In this document: positions 1-12,500 of the stretch, piece by piece
Position numbering within the stretch: the stretch's first letter is position 1
Layout: every line of letters starts with the position of its first letter
From: Capitulum mitella
Taxonomy: Eukaryota; Arthropoda; Thecostraca; Pollicipedomorpha; Pollicipedidae
Assembly (NCBI GenBank): GCA_030062745.1
Contig: CP099843.1
Location: forward strand, 19,882,997-19,946,996
Reading direction: 5' to 3'
Length of the DNA: 64,000 nucleotides
Translations under genes and position numbers: made by a program
Notes under the pieces: generated by a model
The model's database searches: none
The model's input: only the letters and a program-made list of their open reading frames with translations
Told to the model about the DNA's origin: nothing

Positions 1-389
1 ATCAGAATTCTCGAAAGCCGCTGTTCCTGTCGGTTTATCGAATTGTTCGTTATCACCAAGGAGAGAACTCATCCCATGCAACAAAGACCGGTCCATCCGG
101 TAGGTTTAAAAACAAAAAAAAACAAAAAAACTGAAAAGAGGAGGCGGATGACACGGCTCAAGGCAAACGCCAGTGTCTGAGGGCAGACGACCGCACTCCA
201 CAGCCTTTTTACCGGCTCGAAGTTTCGTGCAAACTTTTCGTGGTATGTCAAGCTTTCTGTTCCCCTAGAAAGTGCGTAGATTTAAAGCCAGGAAAAAGTG
301 TGTGGGGGGACACAGACATGATCTGAGACAATCCATCAGCCATCTAATGTTCAGAATGAATGAAATCAGTAAGACACCATGACGAGTGC

Positions 390-1405
390 CCTACAGTGCA
401 TCTATTTCGTCGTTGCTTCTATCATTGCATTCTCTTTGCGCATTTTGCAGCAGAAAAAGATATTTATCTATCCATTTTAATCTTGCATCCGAAGAATTGC
501 AAGTTCAAACGTCACGCGCGCCCGTGATATAGTTAACTGCGAAGATGAAATGTTGAAACACACCCGTGGAAAAAAATAGATCAAAGAGCGAAAACATTAC
601 TCTCAAAATTGTTTTGCGGAACAAACAGCTAATGTACTGCGCGTAGAAATGCTTCAGATTTAAGGAATGCAGCATCTTATGAAAACTCCATGATTCGCTG
701 TCCAGTGGTTGGTAAATGATTAACCTCCATAAATCGTCATGGCTGGGCCGAGCCGCTCATGATTTGGCAGTTGAAGCACGACTCACTTGAGACTAGGTCT
801 TCGGCTGCGCCCTTAAAAAGTGGGTTTAGGACCCTTGGCTCCAATCTCTAGTTTCTTTTATCATGATTACGTGTGGGATTGTTTGCGTTTCGTTGTATTT
901 GCACAAATAACGCCTTGCTGGGTACGCAGTGTTACTTTTTCGAGGACTGCAGAAACCTGCGACTTACTGCAAAATGCAAGGAAATTTCATATTTTATCGA
1001 CCATCCAAAACTTCTAACATTAGTAAGACGCTTTGTGGGGCACACGACCGGCGAGGTCTGCTTCGGTGCTGCTTGCACCATTGCTTTCTCTTTATGGATT
1101 TCTCAGTACCGAAGGTTATTTATTGCTCTATGTCAGCATCTTATTCCCGAAAAAAACTTGCAACTTTAAACGTCACAGAACACCAATGATAATGTTCGTT
1201 GCCATGACTGTGTGCTTCAAAAGCGCACTGAAAAGAAACTAATATAGAAAGGTAAAGATTACTCTGCAGTATTATTATGTGGACGAAAGAATTCGCAAGC
1301 CAACCCACCGTAAATGTGGATACAAAAGCAGTTTGCAGAACTGAACCATCTTACATTGAAAACTTCATGACACAGTGTTCATTGGTTCCGAAGTTATTAA
1401 CGTAC
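390..1405. repeat. Diverged tandem duplication, two units about 665 bp apart
   Basis: The stretch at roughly 390-745 is matched in the same orientation by 1050-1405. Shared landmarks are a CATTG..TTCTCTTT block, an ACTTGCAA/AATTGCAA block followed by AAACGTCAC, and an A-rich block ending in TCATGA or CCATGA and then TTAACG/TTAACC. The units differ by many substitutions and small gaps, so the duplication is old. No conserved reading frame spans either unit. It may be a local tandem duplication or two remnants of one interspersed repeat; only two copies are visible here. Confidence 0.5.
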
Positions 1406-2450
1406 AGAAAATGAACCGGACCGGGCCGACCAATTTGATTTTCCTGCTTGTTAGAAGACTCACTCGGTTTTCGGCCTCGTTTGTGACGAGGCAAGCACCT
1501 TTCAGCGACTTCGTCCTTCATTTGCATGCCTACTGTCTTGGCAGAAAATCCCGTCTGAAAGGACCAGTTTAAAACCCCGAAGCCAGTCGAGCGAAAACCA
1601 GTTCATTCCCGACGCTCACGTGTACCGGAAACGACAAACGGGAAGGCTGCCCGCAGTTACCAGGGGACAGCGAGTTTGTTATGAAGCTCCGCAGATTATT
1701 GCTCATATGCTGACAGAAATGCCCCTAGGGGCTATGGGACGCGTGAGACGTTGATCAAATTTAATGGCGGAAGAACACTGTGGTGTTATATCGACCTCAT
1801 AGATGGCGTTGCCGGCTTGGCGTTTTATCATTGTGCCGGATTTGCGCCGCGGTATCGGGAACAAAACCGCGCCTATGTTCAATTTCATTTCATTCCGCCG
1901 TGAAGTGTGTCATACATTGCACGTCTTGCAGAAAGTAACATTTTTTTATCGTTCCTTGCCGCAACTTTCCTCTGGTTTCCAATCCGTGTTCCAAACTTTA
2001 CGTTACTTTGAAGGTCAGCCAAAAAGCTTCACAAGTGGTCTCAACATACTCGCAATGGATGAGGGCAAGGGCGGAACGCCTCCAAAATTTTGGGAGAGGC
2101 ACACGCCAGTCCAACCCTAATTCTTCTCACGCAACGCCATTGGCGTGCTGTTAATTTTTCGAGAGGTTGGCGATATACTTGCACATCCTTCGTTATGAGT
2201 CTATGGCTCTCTGAGCCTTCTAGCCACGGAACGTTTAGAATCCAGGGCCCCATGCATTGGTTGGGATGCTAAGCAGGGCCAAATTGCAAAGTCCATAAAT
2301 CCAGCAAACGTTGGCAACAATATCACATTCGTGGGCCAAATGTACCGAGCATTAGGACATCGCGGACTCAGCAACTCGAGGTTGTGCTCAACAGAATGCT
2401 GAATATAGCAACAGTAACGCAGAATCAACAGGCCAGGCGGTATTTTTGGA
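1406..2450. other. No recognised gene
   Basis: Mixed-composition sequence with only short, unrelated open frames on both strands. No protein family, tRNA-like fold or terminal repeat was recognised. It ends at the TTAA that borders the next element. Confidence 0.5.
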
Positions 2451-3682
2451 TTAAGCCTATTCCCGGAGGGCTAGACGGTATGGCCGATTCCCGGCAGGGG
2501 GGGGGGGGGCGGACTCGGCCCTTTTTGAGATCTCGAGAACTATATGTTCGATTTCATCACAACAAATGACAATCGATTTGCCATGCCGTAAACTACATTT
2601 TTATAAAAAGAGGTTTCAAAATTTTGAAAGGGGTGGATACAGGAAGCAAAAAATCAAATGGAGGGTGTTTTTGGACTTTTTATAATTCCTTTGTTTATGG
2701 GCCGACTTTGATGAAATGGGCATGAATCGAGAGATTATGGATGAGGCTTTTACCACTGGCCGATACATTTAAAATTTTGAGAAATTCAAGGGCGTTTACA
2801 GGGTTTTGAAAATACGGGGATTAGATTTTCAAAAACCGATTTAACAAAAAAAGTTAAAAGCAATTCCTTGGCTTCTACCAGTCATGCTTTGCTGAAGAAA
2901 TACAAATTATATCACAGTGTTTGTATAGTGTTAGCATAGGCGGTGCCAGAGGCATGGAAAAGGGGGAATGTCATGATCACATGTTTTTCAAATCAACTGA
3001 CGACCTTTAGCCGTAAATGACCCCCAGTGACCTTAGAGCCATTTGGAATGATCTCGTGTGCATTTGGTGTTATCTGGAAACGTTTCTAATCATATGAATT
3101 CACTCTACTTCTGAAACTCTATTTTACGGCTGTTGTCATATAGGGTACTCGCAGTGACATTTTAGGTCATAGCTCCGTGACCCGACCTGATATCAAGCTA
3201 AAACTTAATAAACAAGTAGAGAGCACCCTTCTTCGTCATATGGATTCCGGGTGTGACATTTGAAAAAAAACGGCGCCCAATTTTTTGCTTTGGAACCAAA
3301 TTTTGAATTCTGGCCGTGACCTTGTAAAGTGACCTTGTGAAGTGACCTCAGATGAACAGAACCGTATTTCTTTGTTGCCCAACTATGTACCTATACACCC
3401 ATACAAACTTCTAAATTCTATATTAAAAACGCTATTTTGAACAATCATTTTCCTTTCAACCTCATCCGTGCCAAAAATGGCCTGAGGTGCCTCTCAAAAA
3501 TGTTGCCTGGCTCCGCCCCTGAGCAAGACTGAATTACAAAATTTTGTCGCAATACGTAGAAAGGATAAGCTAGGCAAAGTCACCAAGTTTGGTAACGCTG
3601 CGTCAAAAACCCTGGAATTGGCAGGCAAAAACCCAATGGGAGCGGATTCAGTCCCTCCCCCTCCTGCCGGAAATAGGGTTAA
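2451..3682 (+). mobile_element. Family A TTAA-flanked non-autonomous transposon, copy A1
   Basis: The element is bounded by TTAA on both sides (2451-2454 and 3679-3682). It begins with a CCTATTCCCGG-type end and closes with CCGG(A)AATAGGG, which are inverted repeats of each other. Just inside the left end is a long G-run followed by CGGACTCGG, part of a hairpin-like segment seen better in copy A3. The interior has no long frame and carries many TGACCT/AGGTCA hexamers. Full homology to 19048-20088, to the reverse strand of 37207-38415, and more distantly to 47336-48553 proves it is a repeat. TTAA duplication with CCC-starting ends is the piggyBac pattern; assignment to that superfamily is inference, since no transposase is present. 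Confidence 0.85.
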
Positions 3683-6600
3683 ATGCCGGTGAGGTGCAGA
3701 CGATATGACGAGCGCAGAACAAATCTGACGTGAGGTCAGCGGGCAGACAAAACCCTTTGCTATGCTTTCCAGGGGCAGCGAGCTTGCTTTGGGGAGATTA
3801 GCGCTATCAGATGCCGATTTCGTTGCATGTTGCTGTTAGACGTGCAACATTGCGTGCTACGTTTTCGCGTATTAGAATAACGAGTGCACGCGTAAGATGA
3901 AAAAATATGATTTTGTTCGTTCAACAATGCACATGTGCATTTTACTTTGATTGTAATCGCCGGTAAACGGATATGCGAACATGACCTGCTGAAAAATCGA
4001 CAAGTGCGGCGTGGTGGATTTTTTTAGAGTTATCTTAAGCCCAATGACAGGTAAATTGTGTTCACCGATTAATCCCCGATATTTGATGCGTAGGATAGCT
4101 GCTATAATTTTAAGTAGGGCCAACGAAAGGTTCAAGAGACCAAAAGGCAGTTTTGTGGCGTGGAAAAATATCGGTTGGTAGCTGAACACTCAAGTTGCGG
4201 AATCTTTGTATCTAAACATGCCTAAAGCGGAATCCAATGCGGCAGATTTTTGTTCGTGACACACTTTTCTCGGTCCAGACAGACAAATTACTAGGAACTG
4301 TTTTGCTGTCAGGAAAGCGGGTTAATAGCAATGCAGTTCCTAAACAAAGGATAAAATCCAACGACAGGCTCTGCCCTCCGTCAAACCAAAATAGAGACGC
4401 GCCTAAGTCGACCGTCTTGTGTATAGGACGTCGGGTGGCTCGGTTATGATCGGAGCCCGCGACATGTCCGAGAGGCTACTGACCTCGCCTATGATGATTT
4501 TTTCGTCAATAATAGCGATGATACGCCTTTGGACGCCTTAGTTCCACGACCTACCTCTGTTGGGAAATTCTGGCTGAGAAATGGAGACGCTGCTTGATTT
4601 TTTCCAGGAACGATTCGGTACAGGACGTTCCGGGAGTTCGAGTTCAAAGACAAATTCGTGGTTTGGAAGAGCCACCTCGGCAACAACTGAAGAAGAAAAG
4701 CAGGCGCGTGGACATGGCTAGCTGAGGACAAACTAGCTAACTTTGTGAAGATGTTCAAATATGCCACGCTATAAACTGAAACGCTGATATGCTGTCGTGA
4801 AAGATAACCAGCTGCTCAGACTCCCTGTCAAAGGGCTGAGGATGATTATTAGTTAACTGCTACCGTCATGGCATCAGCTGATTTCTAGCAAATTTCTTGA
4901 TGCTTTCAGGTATCAAATCATTGTCCAAACCTAATGCGGCGTTTCAATGCACGACAAACTGCCAAGTACCACGTCCTAGCTAGGCTTGATAAACGATTAA
5001 TAAATGGTACTTCGACTTCCTAAGATATACGCTTTGGCTGTGGCCGCTTAGACGGGGCCAAATCACGCCGGCTGACGACGGTTAAGCTCGCGTGTTGGAT
5101 TGCAGTTACCAATGGGTGTTGATCTTTAGATCTTAAGATCGGTCGCTAAGTAACGACTGCGGTAACGTTCACTGGGGTGTTTCAGGTGAATCAGTGCCAG
5201 ACATGTATCGCGAATCATAAGATGTGGCGGCATTGCTTACGTTGGAGGCAGATCTGCACATAGGCTTTCGGCTAAGTCGGTCAAAGCAGACCAGGTTTTG
5301 ACAATTCCAGTAGTGATTTCAGGGTGCGTCCCGAAAATCTGTTGCACTTTTCTGTTGAACTTTGCTTTTGCCCTGTTATCAAGGATCAGCTTACGACGTC
5401 AGTCTGTTTCGGATAACAGACTACGTTGATTCACACATGATTTTTCAGATTGGTAACAGGCGACATTTCGTCCTCCCTCGCGACAACCGGCTTGAGGGGT
5501 TGCGACACGAAACGATCCTGACTGTCGAGAGCGTCTTTTAATAACCCAATAGCCAACCAAACTGGTAACAGTTTTCGCAGGATGTCGGTGGCGAGCCCAT
5601 GCAACATCTTGTGCCATTGGGCTGAGCCCAGTCAGCACTTGGTTCGCTTTGAACAGTACCTCCCGAGTCTTCGCAGTAACGTTTTTAACGCCAGTTGATA
5701 CATCTGGTACAAGTCCAGTGTCCTGTTATCTAGTGTACTGTGAATGGCATTGCATGTTCAACACGTATCACGAACGTCACCGGTCGTTCTCAGGAAGCCT
5801 GAAACCCAGTCTGCGGGGGATCAGGGCCGCTTCGAGCGCTGCTCTTCTTTCAGCCGTCCATTTGCAGGCGAAGTCATGGCGCCGAAAGCCTGTCTTCGTC
5901 TTGTTCGCCGCCAACAACGCCATACCGTCGGTGCTGCGGTCGTTTATAAGCCTGTGGCACAGACAATGTTCCGGGATCGATGAGGCTTTCCGTTAACGGC
6001 GGCACCAGGTCACCGGACTTTGACTGTCCCAGCGTTTCCGATCAGTGGTGACAGTCCGCCCTCGCATTTCCAAGCCATTAGTGACAGACAAAGCCGACAT
6101 CGCAGGTGGGATGCCGAGCAGCCACGCAGACACGAGAAACTTTTGAAATAATCCTCAGCGATTTTTCGCAACCTTCGGCATATCTTAGCTGCAGGTGTCC
6201 CATGAAAGACTTGTCCATGGATCACATTCTCGACAAAGGAATCAGTTATGCCCCCTTGGCCGGATGCAATTCCGATTCAGTAGTTGTTTTTCCTTCCAAA
6301 TTTACATGGAATTCGTTCCGCATCTGTTTGTAAATTTGGCCTGGGCGTAATGAAATGCGCAGCCTTGGGAGCAGAGTCCGGTCTAGGCCGAACTTGCCAC
6401 TAAGTCCTTGACCCCGCTAACCAGATATTCCCATTTATGGATTAACATTGTCCCAGTTTTGCACCGGATCAGATGAGTCTGGGGGATCTTTATCACGCCG
6501 AGCATCAGCACGACGCGGCCGCCCCGTGACCGGCTGACCCTTTCTAAGCAGGGCATGCTAAGCAGAGCTGGTGTGGTCTTGTTATTTAGGAGTAAGGCTG

Positions 6601-7344
6601 GAAATGGGAATTTTTTCATTTAAGAATAGGCAGTGATTTTTTTTAGCATTTGCTCGAGTATCGGTTGTTGGTTATTAGATCTGTTTAATGCTGTAATCAC
6701 AAAATTGTCATCTGGCCAACTTTGGGAATGGCTCGGCACGCCGTTTGCTACATCCGCATGTATTATTAGGTCACACCATCCAGTCGGTTAATAGGGAAAA
6801 TAGCGCGAGGATGTGAGTTAAAACCATCTCGCGCTTGTTATTAATGGTACTGTAAGTCGTATCTATACAATGACGAGAATCTGAAGGCTTCGTCCAAGCA
6901 AATGCTCATTTCCCACGAAGATCCTCGGTGTCATCTAATCATGTTACAGGATCGCTTACTTGACGTTTTTAGTGATCACTAGTAGCTAGTCACATTCGTG
7001 TTGAACTGTTCCTTGCACACCGTAACATCCATCCGGGGTGTAAAATACATCCATTAATATTTTAGGTCCCTTCATACCATCTTTTCACAGACCAGCCGCC
7101 GGAGACGCTGTTACGCCTCTTAGAGTCGTCCTCGTTGGTCACGGAGAAGCCCGACCGTCGGCCAGCCATCCTGCAGTGTTCGTCAGAAGACTACACCATA
7201 TGCGTGGAGAGCGTCCACGTAGTTCGACATGCACGGTATGGAGCCTCTTACTACTTGGTTTAATATTAGTTACTCAAATATTTTTGGGAACCTCCGAGGA
7301 GGCTTTACGTCGTGACAAGTGCACGGTATGGCTGTTGGCAGTAT
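3683..7344. other. No recognised gene
   Basis: Open frames in this stretch are short, overlap one another on both strands and resemble no family I know. A homopolymer A tract with a few G interruptions lies at about 7386-7433, just inside the next element. No RNA gene or terminal repeat was found. Confidence 0.45.
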
Positions 7345-9126
7345 GGGTCATTCCACGTCAGACTGCGCAAAAAACCAACCCAACCCAAAATAATTTAAAA
7401 AAAAAAGGGGAAAAAAAAAAAAAAAAAAAAAAAGGCCAGCCATAATGTATCACCCTGGGTGACCTCTGACATCAAAGTTGCAGGTCATGAAAGACCACCG
7501 ATTTTTACAGACATTGTATGATTCAGATTCCCAAAACTCGGTGATACATTATCACAAAAAGGTTCGATTAGTTCCATTCTGAAGAAAAATGTTGCACCTT
7601 TCATATATCAGTTCATTCTGTCGGTGACATCGTGACAGCTCTTGATCTGACCACGTCACATTGAACTTTTTCGGTTTAAACCATGTTTGCCAACCGTGGT
7701 TTTCGCAAAAATGCGGCACAATGTGTCCACGCAATGTATGCAACAAGTGTGAAAAGAAACATTTATGGGGAACATCAAACTTTTCCAGATACGTCGACTT
7801 TAGTCCTGCCGAGCGGCACTTGAGAACTGTGCCCTGAGGCTATTTGAGGATTACTGATTGATGTCGTTTTTCCCGTTTCTCCGACTGTTCTACAATTTGG
7901 TGTGCACAGTGTTTTGCGCGCCTGCTACATATCACTTAAGATTCAAATTGCTTGACACAAAAGGTTAAAGGTCATGACACTCCACCACCAACTGACCCCT
8001 GCCATCCAGATCTAACATACACGTTCTTCACATTTGCACGGAAGTGAGTTTGTCGGGTGTTCTTAGGCTTTGAAGCCACCTGAGATAATCTTAGTCGAGC
8101 ATCGGGCCTTTTGAAGGTCAGCTGAGGTTATTAACCTCAATTGGTCTTGGAGACCTGTTGGCCTCGGACCATTCATAGCTTTTTTAGGGCACTGATTCCG
8201 AATTTCACATACATATTGTTCACGTATTGGAGTTCGTTGTACAACCTACAATACGTGTTTTCTGACCTGATGCTTATTCTTTAATACCTAAGGCAACGAT
8301 AGCTATTCAGACCTTTGTCACACTTCAACAAAGCTTCCGGCGAACTGAGCAGGCCAAACTAGGTCAAAATACATAACAGGCCAGAATGACATATACGCCA
8401 ACGACCTATGGCGGACATCATTTGAACATAAATGACTCGATGTGTTCAGCAGTGGTTGTATGTTGTATGGTTAATGGAATATATACGTGATCCGAGGTTA
8501 AAAAGGTCGTCGAAGGCAAACCGATGTCAGTGACCTTGATTGACCCACCAAAGACCCCGATGCACGACTAGGATTATCTCAATTGACCTTAGGGCCTAAT
8601 TTGGGCTTTTAATATTTTTTGTTATATCTTGATATATGTTATTACTTTTATCAACACAAATCCGATAGACACACTTCCGTGGAAATGTAAAGAACTGGTA
8701 TGTCAGATCTGGATGGCAGAGGTTGATTGACGATGGGGTGTCATGACAAGTGATTAACTGGTTAAAATCCAAACATGGATAAAACTGAAGATGTTTCATA
8801 AGACCTCTTCAGGTTAGACGTCGTCCTGAGGTCACCGACAAAATGAGTTTACTTATTAAAGTTGGAACATTTATGTTTCGAACGGCGCTAATGCACTCGT
8901 CTGTGGCACTCGGAAGTGACTCTGTCGCCGAATTATGGGCATTTGAATCACGCCATGTCTGCAAAAATCGGTGATCTTTCGTTACCTCTAACTATGGCTC
9001 TAGAGGTCATTCAGTGCTAAGAATTTATCGCTGATCATCTTTTGGTGGGTGCTTTGAGCATACTAAATTTCATCAAAATCGAAAGGGGTTCGGTCGTATC
9101 TTGTGCGATTTGACGTGGAATGACCC
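7345..9126. mobile_element. Unassigned DNA transposon or MITE with perfect 16-bp TIRs
   Basis: GGGTCATTCCACGTCA at 7345-7360 is repeated in exact inverted form at 9111-9126, and weaker similarity continues inward (ACTGCGCAAAA on the left against ATCGCACAAGA on the right). The 1.78-kb interior lacks a long open frame, has a poly-A/G tract near the left end and several TGACCT/AGGTCA hexamers, so it is presumably non-autonomous. I could not see a convincing target-site duplication, so the superfamily is open. Confidence 0.7.
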
Positions 9127-11276
9127 CACTGCGTAAGTTCGTGTCTGTTAAAGTCAATCTGTTTGACTTAAACGTGGCCAGGGGTGTACCATTGCGAAAT
9201 GTGTTAAGTAGAAATGCAAAGATGTTGGTTCCTCGGTACCGGCAGCCGGTGCTGAAATGAATAATGCAGTACTGGAGCGTTGGCCGAGGTGGCAGTGCCG
9301 GTACTTTATGTGTAAATGACGTGAACGTTTAAATCACCGCCATGGCCAGCCCAGACACCTCTCCAACACCGCAGCATCTATTGCAGTACCGACTGCCGGC
9401 ACACTGCAGTAGACTGCCGATATATCGTGATACCAAAATATTGCATTTCTAATCTCCAGTGACAAAGAAGTCTCTTTTCTATTACGTGACTTTGCGACCG
9501 CCTCCTTCGTACATAACTGTAGAAAAACGGGCTTGTGAGAGGACGGGTTGCCGGAGGAAGGTCAGGTCAAATCCTCCAATTGGCTGGCGACCGCCGTGCC
9601 CTGTGTAGCTGGCCCCAGCTCCTTTGAGTTCGAAGACACTGGTTCTGGAGGGCCAAGTAGCTCCTTTCCGCGAGGCGCGATTTCTCCTCGTCCGTGGGCT
9701 GGTGGGGCCTGCTGCAACCGCGGCTGGCCACCGACCGCCCTTCCGTTTCCCGCGGCTCCCGGCTTCTTCCATATGGAAGACGTTGGGTCTTTCATATCGA
9801 AGGTCGTCGTCTTACATACTTTGTAAGATCTTTATAAAACGACGGCCTTCATTATTGAAAACCCAGCGAATCTTCCATATCGAAGGAGCTGGGGGCCGCA
9901 GCGGAAGGGTGGGCGTTCGCCGGCCGACTGACGCCTGCAGCAGCCCCGCACCTGTTCACAGATGAAGAGACACTGCAACCCGCGGAAGGAACTATTTAAC
10001 TCTCCAGATGCAGCGTCTCAAACTCGAAGAAGCTGGGGTTCAGAGCGGTTGCCGGCCAACTGCAGGGTATAGGAACCTCCTTCTTCCTTCCCCTACCAGT
10101 ACGTTTTTCTGCATCTATTTACGAAGCCAGTCGCAAGTGTTGATAAGATGAGGAGCGGCACAGGGTTGGCATGCCCATTATAAGTATAAGCAGGATAATC
10201 ATCGTTTACAGACAGTTCTTTCAAGAGTAATCGTGTATTGGATGCGTAAAGGAAGAGTGTTAAGGGGCTATCATATGTCCAAATTGTCTTTAAGGAATTA
10301 AAGCAGGAGTAAGCAGGAGTACTCTAATATTACTTATTATTACTTATTATTTAATAAGTAATATAATATTGTTTATTATTTTGGCGAATCTGAAGTAGCA
10401 GGTGGCGAGCAAGGCGCCACTAAAGAGTACTTTCCGTACACTGTGCCATTCCTGATGAGTTTTTCTGCGAGCTTTGTCGATAGGAAAAGACAAATATCAC
10501 AGTCCTTACTTTACCTGACAACCGTGTCAATCATTCAGCTTAGGACGTCATATGACCTGACGTATGGTGTCCTGGCCAGCCTTTTCTTGTCAAAGGATGG
10601 CTGTATTGTTATCTGGGGCCGTTGGATTTCATCGTTCGGAAGGAGGACCACAAAAACTAAGGAGAGAGGGGGAAGCTCACCATGAGAGAGAGGGGGGAAG
10701 CTCCCCAGGAACTCGCGTGTGACGTGTTTTACGATGCTCATTGTTACTAAATACTGCGCACGAGTTTCATCCATTATGCCGGTGACCTCCGTACTGTGTT
10801 CCCTATTTGCGTCACGGTTATCTTAAAATGAACTGATGTCTTTGACACTTTCTGATTTTGTATTGGCATATGCCTTACAAGGAATCTTGCTGTAATCGGA
10901 AAGGTTAATCCATAGTCAGCAGCACTATTTTAAGTCCTTGCTCATGGTCAGAAGTTATTTTGGGCTGCTCAAAAACGTACTATAAGCTTATGTAATCCCC
11001 TCGGCTCCGCAGGATCCAGCGAAAACCAGAAGCCACTGAAATGATCTCCTTTGAGGTCGCCTAAAGGGTCATACCGGTCATCATCGAGTAGCTAAAAGAC
11101 CAAGATACATCCTCGTTTTTTTATTTTCTCTGTACTTTCGAAGTGGCCAGATGCGAACACTGGAGAGGGTCAAAGCTCTTTATTGAAAGACAAGACGTCT
11201 ATGAGGTTAAGACAATTTCATATATAGGAGAAGAAAGATGATATCCGCGGCATGCCTTTACCTTCAAAGCTTTACC
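9127..11276. other. No recognised gene; small simple repeats
   Basis: Frames between 9480 and 9965 overlap on both strands in a moderately GC-rich patch and match nothing known. That patch repeats short GAAG..GCTGGGG and TTCCATATnGAAG phrases. A perfect AT-rich hairpin ATTACTTATTAT/TTAATAAGTAAT lies at 10339-10362, and a short AGAGAGGGGGAAGCTC duplication lies at about 10664-10700. Confidence 0.4.
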
Positions 11277-12500
11277 TTAACTCGCCCCTGACTGGGGGGG
11301 GCTGGCCGCCCCACTGAGATTTTTCTAGGATTGCGAAAGAACGAACAAAGGTAACGCCATGCAATTTCGTGTACCTTTTGCTTAATCATTTCTACACCTT
11401 GTGTCAACGCTTTGACCTCAGGTCGTCAAGTGTCTGACTTAGGTCAGGTCAAACGGACCTATGTTCAAAAAAGTTTAGCGCCCTGTAATTTTTTTCGCAA
11501 AACAAGATATCACAATAATACTTTGAGGGATAATTCATCTTTATACATGTAATAAATCTGACATCTCAGATTTCTTGGAGTTTTCTGGGTCATTGACCTG
11601 AGGTCAATCCCATTTTTAAGACATGTCGTCGTTTTTTTCGGAAATTGGCGGAATTTTTCATAACTTTTTTGTGTGAAACGAAGCAGACATCACGTTGCCG
11701 TCATTGGGCAAAGTATCAATGACTTCCAGCCATTGACCTGAGGTCAGGTCATGAATAACTGTTGTGAGCCAAAATATACCATCGTCGAAATCAGCGATGA
11801 ATTATTCAGAATGGGTAGAAAATGGCAGAACTGGCTTGCACAGATGTAATACCAAGAACCTCAAAAAATTTCAAACAATAGCATATTTTGGAAATAAATG
11901 GGCTCTCGCGAATAAAGCTCCGCCAGTTGTGTATACTGGTAACTAATGAATTTTTCCGAAATTTAAGCATGAGAAACCATTACAAGAGCCAATAAGATCA
12001 ACAAAATTTGCATGGATAGGCTTATATCGCGAAAATAAATGAAAGCTAAAGTTAGTTCCCGTTAATTCTTGCTGCGTACGGCTGCGGCACCCGCCGACAA
12101 CCGGAGTGAAAATTGCCGTGTCTTTATCTCCACGTTTCGGCGTATATATTGAACAAATCTGAGAAATTAGACGTGTATCGGCATCTGCGGACCTTTACTT
12201 GTGCGTTGGTGCCTTTACCTTTGCGTTATTAGTCACAGCCCTTGATATTCAGGCCGTTTCTCGGTCTCATACAGTCGCGTATGAGAAAACATATATAGGG
12301 CGTAAATTGCTTACATATTATCTAAAACTAAAAATGAAGCCAGTTTCGAGCACTGTTATTTTTATATTCTTCATATATTTTTTACATTCTGTCAATATTT
12401 TTATCGTGCGACCAACCGTTCATGAGTTAGAGGGGGGCCAACCCCCCCCCCTCCCCAGTCGGGCGTGATCCTCGTCGACCGACGGTCGTGCGCGGGTTGA
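11277..12500 (+). mobile_element. Family B TTAA-flanked non-autonomous transposon, copy B1
   Basis: Begins after TTAA (11277-11280) with CTCGCCCCTGACTGGGG and ends in GTGCGCGGG followed by a slightly decayed site, TTGA (12497-12500). Each end carries a G-run/C-run pair (GGGGGGGCTGGCCGCCCC on the left). The interior is rich in TGACCT/AGGTCA hexamers, for example around 11409-11455. Along its length it is homologous to 36402-38777, apart from the family A insertion there, and to the reverse strand of 23320-24522. There is no long frame. Placing it near piggyBac is inference from the TTAA target and the CCC start of better copies. Confidence 0.8.
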
